From contig CALZJY010000058.1 in assembly GCA_945787925.1 (NCBI GenBank), forward strand, positions 1-9,177: a DNA stretch of 9,177 nt, read 5' to 3'. Under the pieces are notes generated by a model. The model did no database searches. It had not been told where the DNA came from and saw only the letters and a list, made by a program, of their open reading frames with translations. The stretch is from an uncultured Anaerosporobacter sp. (GTDB taxonomy: Bacteria > Bacillota > Clostridia > Lachnospirales > Lachnospiraceae). The translations under genes were made by a program, and so were the position numbers. Below are positions 5,226 to 9,177 of this stretch, piece after piece (positions within the stretch are counted from its first letter, which is position 1; each line of letters opens with the position of its first letter).

Positions 5226-8141
5226 TTATTCCTCTTTTCTTTGCTTCTTATGTGCAATATAAATTTGTACCGTTCTTGGAGAAATCCTGATCTCATTCTC
5301 CACTAGCTCCATTGCATTTACGATATTTCGCTCAGTATCTACGCAAAGCGTCCAAAAATCGTTATCACCCAATGTTGGAAGAACGATGGTTCGCTCCTCC
5401 CAATAGGTGTTTACTGCGATATAGATATAATCATCTTTCCCTTTATTTCTCTGCCCCGCATAAAGGATTCCTATGTAATGGTGGTCTCTGTCTTTCTGCC
5501 AGTTCCAAGGCCTAAGTCCATGAATGCTAGAACAAGGCATGCCAAGGCTTGCATGTGGGGTATCCTTATAAATAACTGGATGGGTCTTACGAAAGGCAAT
5601 CATAAACTTATAAAACTTGAACAAGTCATGGCTTGCATGCAGCAATCCCCAATCAAGCCAAGAAATATCATTGTCCTGACAGTAGGCATTGTTATTGCCA
5701 AACTGGGTATTTCCAAACTCGTCTCCTGCTAAAATCATCGGGATTCCTCTGCTGCTAAGCAAGGTCACACAAGCATTCTTCACAAGCTTCTTTCGTAGTG
5801 TAAGCACTTCCTCGTTTTGAGTCTCCCCTTCGATTCCACAGTTCCAGCTATTGTTATTATTTTCTCCATCGGAATTGTTCCAGCCATTTCCCTCGTTATG
5901 CTTCTCGTTATAGGAATACAAGTCCCATAACGTAAATCCATCATGACAGGTAATAAAGTTTACACTTGCAGCATCCCCACGAATTTTTGGGTCATACATA
6001 TCGAGAGAACCTAACATTCGACTGGCTGCTATCTGTTCATAGCCCTGATCTCCTTTTAGGAAACGCCGCATATCGTCTCGATACTTTCCATTCCATTCGG
6101 ACCAACGCTGCCAAGATGGAAAGCTGCCTACTTGATACATGCCGCCTGCATCCCATGCTTCTGCAATCAGCTTTACCTTTCCTAAGATGGGATCATATGC
6201 CAATGCTTGCAGCAATGGTGGATTGTTCATTGGGGCACCATCCTCATTCCTTCCAAGAATGGAGGCAAGATCGAATCGGAATCCATCCACACGATACTCG
6301 GTCACCCAATATCTAAGGCAATCCAAAATCATTCGCTGTACGACTGGATGGTTGCAATTCAAGGTATTGCCACAACCTGAGAAATTGTAATAAGACCCAT
6401 CTGGAGTCAGCATATAATATACGTTGTTATCAATTCCCTTATAGGAGATGTATGGACCATTTTCATTTCCTTCTGCCGTATGATTAAATACCACATCCAA
6501 GATAACCTCGATTCCATTGCGATTTAATTCACGAATCAAGTTCTTCAGCTCATTCCCTTCATGGTTATACTCTAGACTCGATGTATAACTGGTGTTTGGC
6601 GCAAAGAAACTAACTGGATTGTAACCCCAGTAATCTAATAACTGTTTTCCTTCATAGTAACGGACATCCCGCACTTCATCAAACTCAAAGATTGGCATCA
6701 GCTCTACTGCGTTGATTCCTAACTGTTTTAGATATGGAATCTTCTCCATCACCCCTGCAAACGTGCCAGGACATGCCACCTCGGAAGACTCATGCCTTGT
6801 AAATCCTCGCACATGGAGTTCATAGATTACTAATTCCTCCATTGGGATTTCCGGTTGCTTGCTATCGTCCCATTCGAATTCATCTACCACGACCCTTGCG
6901 TGATACACGGAGCCTTCTGGTGGCTTAATTCCCCATCTGCTCTGTCCTGTTACCGCTCTCGCATAAGGATCTAACAAAATCTTATTCTTATCAAAAATAA
7001 GTCCGCGACTCTTATCATATGGGCCATCAAACCGATAGGCATATTCAAACTGTGCCACATCCAAATCAAAGACGATCATGGAGTACACATAGCCGATTCG
7101 ATATGTCTTTGGAAAGGGAATGATTGCAAATGGCTCCTTCTCTTTTCGAAAGAATAACAATAGCTCACAAGAAGTAGCATGTCTTGAATAGATGGTGAAA
7201 TTTACACCGCCAGGCACAACTCTTGCTCCATTCTCACCAAACAGCCCAGGACGAATTTGAAATCCTTCATAGCTATCCATCGGCTTTAATCGTCGAAAAT
7301 GATAGGGCAGTTGTTCCATCTTCTTTTTATACTCGGACTTTTTTTGCAAAATCGCATATTTGCCAATCTCCTCAAATCCGATATTTCGGTATAGCTGCCC
7401 CGCATCCTGGTTCGCATAAAACAGACACACAAATTCCTTTCCTTCTGCAAAACAATCCTTACACACTTTCCGAACAGCAATCCTCGCATAGCCCTTCCTT
7501 CGATACTTTGCTTGCGTTGCTACTCCATTAATAATGGCGGACCTTTGATTCTTGCTTCCGACTCCCACAATCGTCACTAATTCTTCTCCTACAAATACGC
7601 CATAACGCTCGGCCCCATGTCCCAGGGCAGAGAGTTCGATCTTTGCTAACTCCTCTTGGTCTCCTGCATAAAAGTCTCGAAACTCATCGATATTGCGATA
7701 AAAAGAAATGATATGGGGAACTTCCTCTTTTTCTAACTTCCGTATGGTAACCCCTTTGCGAATCCTTGCTTGTGGACCAACCAAATGGGTACATTTACAG
7801 AAAAAACTTTTTTGAAAAGAAAACACCGGATAGTAAGGAACCAATGCACGCACAAGTGCTTCTTTTCCTTGGATGCCGTCTACCTCAAACTGTGACAGCA
7901 ACTCTACTACCGGTGTAACTTCAATTTCTTCTTTTTGGCTATATAGTAAGAACTGATGATAATATTTAAGAACTAGGCTATCCCAACTTCCGTCTTTTTC
8001 ATTGACAAAAATGCTAATTTCTTCTGTATCTACGCCATAATTTTCAATATTTCCATAAATATAGACATTTACTTCTGGCTCTTTTGCTATGTACGATAAA
8101 ATTTGTTCTCGATCACTTTCGGTGCATTTTCTCAATTCCAT
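5226..8141 (-). CDS. glgX: GNAT acetyltransferase fused to a CBM48-GH13 glycogen debranching enzyme (GlgX/isoamylase type)
   Basis: 971 residues from ATG 8141. Residues 1-268 are a GNAT unit: a degenerate first half (1-120) and a second half with the acetyl-CoA loop RRKGYA (214-219), then FVCLFYANQDAGQLYRNIGF, typical of GNAT motif B. A charged linker with SEYKKK (269-274) leads to CBM48 (about 300-395) and a GH13 barrel (about 430-850). The four GH13 regions are intact: DVVFNH (549-554), GFRFD with nucleophile Asp624, AEAWD with acid/base Glu661, and TCHDGF with Asp734. SYNEKHNEGNGWNNSDGE (743-760) is characteristic of GlgX/isoamylase enzymes, which cleave alpha-1,6 branches of glycogen. A beta-sandwich tail follows (860-965). 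No signal peptide: cytoplasmic. Debranchers of this type are usually about 650-720 residues, so the GNAT is an addition. Internal Met codons at the GH13 boundary lack good SDs, so the fusion is read as one protein. First gene of the operon; its promoter is at 8178-8206. The acetyl acceptor is unknown. Confidence 0.93.
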   Translation of the reverse strand: MELRKCTESDREQILSYIAKEPEVNVYIYGNIENYGVDTEEISIFVNEKDGSWDSLVLKYYHQFLLYSQKEEIEVTPVVELLSQFEVDGIQGKEALVRALVPYYPVFSFQKSFFCKCTHLVGPQARIRKGVTIRKLEKEEVPHIISFYRNIDEFRDFYAGDQEELAKIELSALGHGAERYGVFVGEELVTIVGVGSKNQRSAIINGVATQAKYRRKGYARIAVRKVCKDCFAEGKEFVCLFYANQDAGQLYRNIGFEEIGKYAILQKKSEYKKKMEQLPYHFRRLKPMDSYEGFQIRPGLFGENGARVVPGGVNFTIYSRHATSCELLLFFRKEKEPFAIIPFPKTYRIGYVYSMIVFDLDVAQFEYAYRFDGPYDKSRGLIFDKNKILLDPYARAVTGQSRWGIKPPEGSVYHARVVVDEFEWDDSKQPEIPMEELVIYELHVRGFTRHESSEVACPGTFAGVMEKIPYLKQLGINAVELMPIFEFDEVRDVRYYEGKQLLDYWGYNPVSFFAPNTSYTSSLEYNHEGNELKNLIRELNRNGIEVILDVVFNHTAEGNENGPYISYKGIDNNVYYMLTPDGSYYNFSGCGNTLNCNHPVVQRMILDCLRYWVTEYRVDGFRFDLASILGRNEDGAPMNNPPLLQALAYDPILGKVKLIAEAWDAGGMYQVGSFPSWQRWSEWNGKYRDDMRRFLKGDQGYEQIAASRMLGSLDMYDPKIRGDAASVNFITCHDGFTLWDLYSYNEKHNEGNGWNNSDGENNNNSWNCGIEGETQNEEVLTLRKKLVKNACVTLLSSRGIPMILAGDEFGNTQFGNNNAYCQDNDISWLDWGLLHASHDLFKFYKFMIAFRKTHPVIYKDTPHASLGMPCSSIHGLRPWNWQKDRDHHYIGILYAGQRNKGKDDYIYIAVNTYWEERTIVLPTLGDNDFWTLCVDTERNIVNAMELVENEIRISPRTVQIYIAHKKQRKEE

Positions 8142-8144
8142 CAC

Positions 8145-8150
8145 TCTCCT
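8145..8150 (-). promoter_or_regulatory. Ribosome binding site of the GNAT-GH13 gene
   Basis: AGGAGA on the minus strand, embedded in TTAGGAGAGTGATGG, a long match to the anti-SD end of 16S rRNA. A GTG at 8144 abuts the SD and is too close to serve as start; the ATG at 8141 is 4-5 nt away and is preferred. The choice changes the protein by one residue. Confidence 0.7.
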
Positions 8151-8153
8151 AAG

Positions 8154-8167
8154 CCGATTCCCATCGG
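8154..8167 (-). other. Small hairpin in the leader of the GNAT-GH13 operon
   Basis: On the minus strand CCGAT-GGGA-ATCGG forms a 5-bp stem with a 4-nt loop, extendable by two A-T pairs past one mismatch. It occupies most of the roughly 30-nt leader between the predicted transcription start (about 8171) and the SD. It lacks a U-tract, so it is not a convincing terminator. A role in mRNA stability or as a protein-binding site is possible but unproven. Confidence 0.4.
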
Positions 8168-8177
8168 TTTTCTCTTT

Positions 8178-8206
8178 ATTATACCGTTCTTACTATATAA
8201 TTACAA
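8178..8206 (-). promoter_or_regulatory. Sigma-A-type promoter of the GNAT-GH13 / TIM-barrel (/ MATE) operon
   Basis: On the minus strand: -35 TTGTAA (8201-8206, 4 of 6 consensus bases), a 17-bp AT-rich spacer, and -10 TATAAT (8178-8183, perfect). Predicted start near 8171, about 30 nt before the ATG. The -35 begins only 4 bp after the stop of the substrate-binding protein gene, and no terminator separates the two units, so some read-through is possible. Confidence 0.8.
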
Positions 8207-8210
8207 ATCA

Positions 8211-9092
8211 TTAGTCTACTTTTCCGCCTTCTACTACTAATTGCTCTGGATCGATGGAATCTCCATACACAGGTCTTAACGTTTCTTCAAAATCCTTATG
8301 GAAGAAGTTTTCCTTTGCAAGGGATTTGATTTCTTCGTTGATCCAATCCCTTAATTCAGTGTTTCCTTTTTGTACAGCTGCTGCAATCGTATCAATATCA
8401 CCAATTGTTTCAATTCCTACCTTGAATCCCTTGTTTTGTAACGCCCAAGCAAGAACTTCCGTATTATCTGTAGAGAATGCATCCCCCCTGCCATCTAATA
8501 AGGCATCGTATGCTTCTTGATATTCATCAAACTTCACTAGGTTGATCTCTGGATGCTTCTCTGAGAAATAGGTTTCTGCTGTCGTTCCTTTTACAACGAT
8601 TAATTTTTTCCCTTTTAACTGAGCAACATCGGTAATTAACGCTTTTTCACTGGATACTACGCCAAGAGCTACTTTCATATATGGCAAAGCAAAATCTACT
8701 TTCTGGCTGCGTTCTTCTGTTACGGTAAAGTTGGCTAAAGTAATGTCGATCTTACCTGCTGCTAAATATTCCACACGGTTTGCTGCTTCTAGATATACAA
8801 ATTCTACTGCATCTTCGCTCCCCAGCAAGTCCTTTGCAATTCGTTTTGCAAAGTATACATCATATCCTTGAATCTTTCCGTTGGCATCCACATAACCAAA
8901 TGGATTCTTATCGCTAAATACACCAATCTTAATCTTTCCGTCTTTCTTAATCTGGTCAATGCTTCTTGCTGCTGCCTTTGCTGTCGTCTGTTTCGTGTCA
9001 TCTGCATTTGTATTCTTTGAAGAACCGCATCCTGCTAATACACCTGCTATCATGCTAATTGCTACCACTACACCTACTAATTTCTTTTTCAT
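8211..9092 (-). CDS. Lipoprotein substrate-binding protein of an amino-acid ABC transporter, CjaA/cysteine-binding type
   Basis: 293 residues. The N-terminus is a lipoprotein signal: MKKK, a hydrophobic stretch, then lipobox LAGC with Cys22 as the lipidated residue, followed by a Ser/Asn/Thr/Lys-rich tether (23-42). Residues 44-285 are a type-3 periplasmic binding domain (SBP_bac_3): KIKIGVFSDKNPFGYVD, GYDVYFAKRIAKDLLG, ANFTVTEERSQKVDFALPYM. Arg128 and Asp209 (in STDNTEV) sit where this family grips the alpha-carboxylate and alpha-amino groups of an amino acid. Pattern and ending (VVEGGKVD) resemble Campylobacter CjaA, a cysteine-binding protein, as I recall it, so cysteine or cystine is the best guess; other polar amino acids remain possible. 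The protein should be anchored on the outer face of the membrane. Start 9092 is chosen for its SD at 9101-9105; ATG 9107 overlaps that SD. It lies 30 bp after a probable ATPase gene. Confidence 0.93.
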   Translation of the reverse strand: MKKKLVGVVVAISMIAGVLAGCGSSKNTNADDTKQTTAKAAARSIDQIKKDGKIKIGVFSDKNPFGYVDANGKIQGYDVYFAKRIAKDLLGSEDAVEFVYLEAANRVEYLAAGKIDITLANFTVTEERSQKVDFALPYMKVALGVVSSEKALITDVAQLKGKKLIVVKGTTAETYFSEKHPEINLVKFDEYQEAYDALLDGRGDAFSTDNTEVLAWALQNKGFKVGIETIGDIDTIAAAVQKGNTELRDWINEEIKSLAKENFFHKDFEETLRPVYGDSIDPEQLVVEGGKVD

Positions 9093-9100
9093 ATTGCCTT

Positions 9101-9105
9101 CCTCC
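9101..9105 (-). promoter_or_regulatory. Ribosome binding site of the substrate-binding protein gene
   Basis: GGAGG on the minus strand, 8 nt before ATG 9092, which begins a classic MKKK lipoprotein signal. It rules out the upstream in-frame ATG at 9107, whose codon is directly joined to this SD (ATGGAGG). Confidence 0.9.
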
Positions 9106-9122
9106 ATCTCTTTACATTCTAT

Positions 9123-9177
9123 TTAGGATTCTAACGCTTCATAATGAAACGTATCTAGAAACTTCTTTGCACGTTCT
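9123..9177 (-). CDS. C-terminal end of a probable amino-acid ABC transporter ATP-binding protein
   Basis: Seventeen codons and a TAA are visible before the window edge. The peptide ERAKKFLDTFHYEALES resembles the tail of GlnQ/HisP-type ATPases, which commonly end with an (E/P)RxKxFL element after the last helix. Its stop is 30 bp upstream of the substrate-binding protein start, the usual layout of such operons. The fragment is too short to prove identity; it rests on motif resemblance and context. Confidence 0.6.
   Translation of the reverse strand, partial: ERAKKFLDTFHYEALES

Noticed and set aside
5535..5645. Near-palindromic GGCATGCC / GCTTGCATG words that could be an operator or repeat
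   Set aside because: They fall within conserved GH13 C-terminal coding sequence, are imperfect and irregularly spaced; chance similarity is sufficient.
5966..6390. Plus-strand open frames opposite the GH13 barrel
   Set aside because: They lie antisense to conserved GH13 motifs, and their translations are low-complexity His/Ser/Leu-rich without domain features.
7278..7319. Separate start of a stand-alone GH13 enzyme at internal Met codons
   Set aside because: Neither Met (codons at 7317-7319 and 7278-7280) has a convincing SD on the minus strand, and the frame is continuous with the GNAT part.
9093..9107. Upstream ATG for the substrate-binding lipoprotein
   Set aside because: The codon runs straight into the GGAGG that serves ATG 9092, and the MKKK start gives a canonical lipoprotein signal.

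Overview
The window looks like chromosomal DNA from a fermentative, plant-polysaccharide-degrading Firmicute, most likely a Lachnospiraceae or other clostridial lineage. Grounds: fairly AT-rich sequence (about 40% GC by eye), strong GGAGG-type ribosome binding sites, a clostridial-style lipoprotein signal, and secreted xylan-degrading enzymes without dockerins. Species cannot be fixed from sequence alone.

Left block (1-2937, plus strand): two adjacent genes for secreted hemicellulases. The first is the C-terminal part of a GH43 arabinoxylan arabinofuranohydrolase (GH43, CBM6, ricin-type beta-trefoil). The second is a complete GH10 endo-xylanase (signal peptide, GH10, beta-trefoil). They are 14 bp apart, and the SD of the second overlaps the stop of the first, so they form one transcription unit. 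The two C-terminal trefoils are about 73% identical by hand alignment (107 of 147, no gaps). Together they describe free, substrate-tethered enzymes that remove arabinose side chains and cut the xylan backbone. A 13-bp-stem hairpin (2980-3012) ends this unit and also ends the unit converging on it.

Middle block (3015-8141, minus strand): reading from the right, an unusual fusion of an N-terminal GNAT acetyltransferase with a CBM48-GH13 glycogen-debranching enzyme, a xylose-isomerase-like TIM-barrel protein 3 bp downstream, and a MepA-like MATE efflux pump 45 bp further on. A sigma-A-type promoter with a perfect TATAAT and 17-bp spacer lies at 8178-8206, followed by a short leader with a small hairpin. 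The three genes can be read as one operon ending at the shared terminator. The first two are almost certainly coupled; the link to the MATE gene is less sure.

Right block (8211-9177, minus strand): a lipoprotein substrate-binding protein of an amino-acid ABC transporter (CjaA/cysteine-binding type), preceded by the last 17 codons of what is probably the cognate ATPase. 

Most genes belong to well-known families. The least ordinary items are the GNAT-GH13 fusion, with its coupled TIM-barrel gene, and the twin trefoil modules. I found no RNA genes, CRISPR arrays, insertion sequences, prophage genes or origins. No stretch longer than about 80 bp lacks a gene.
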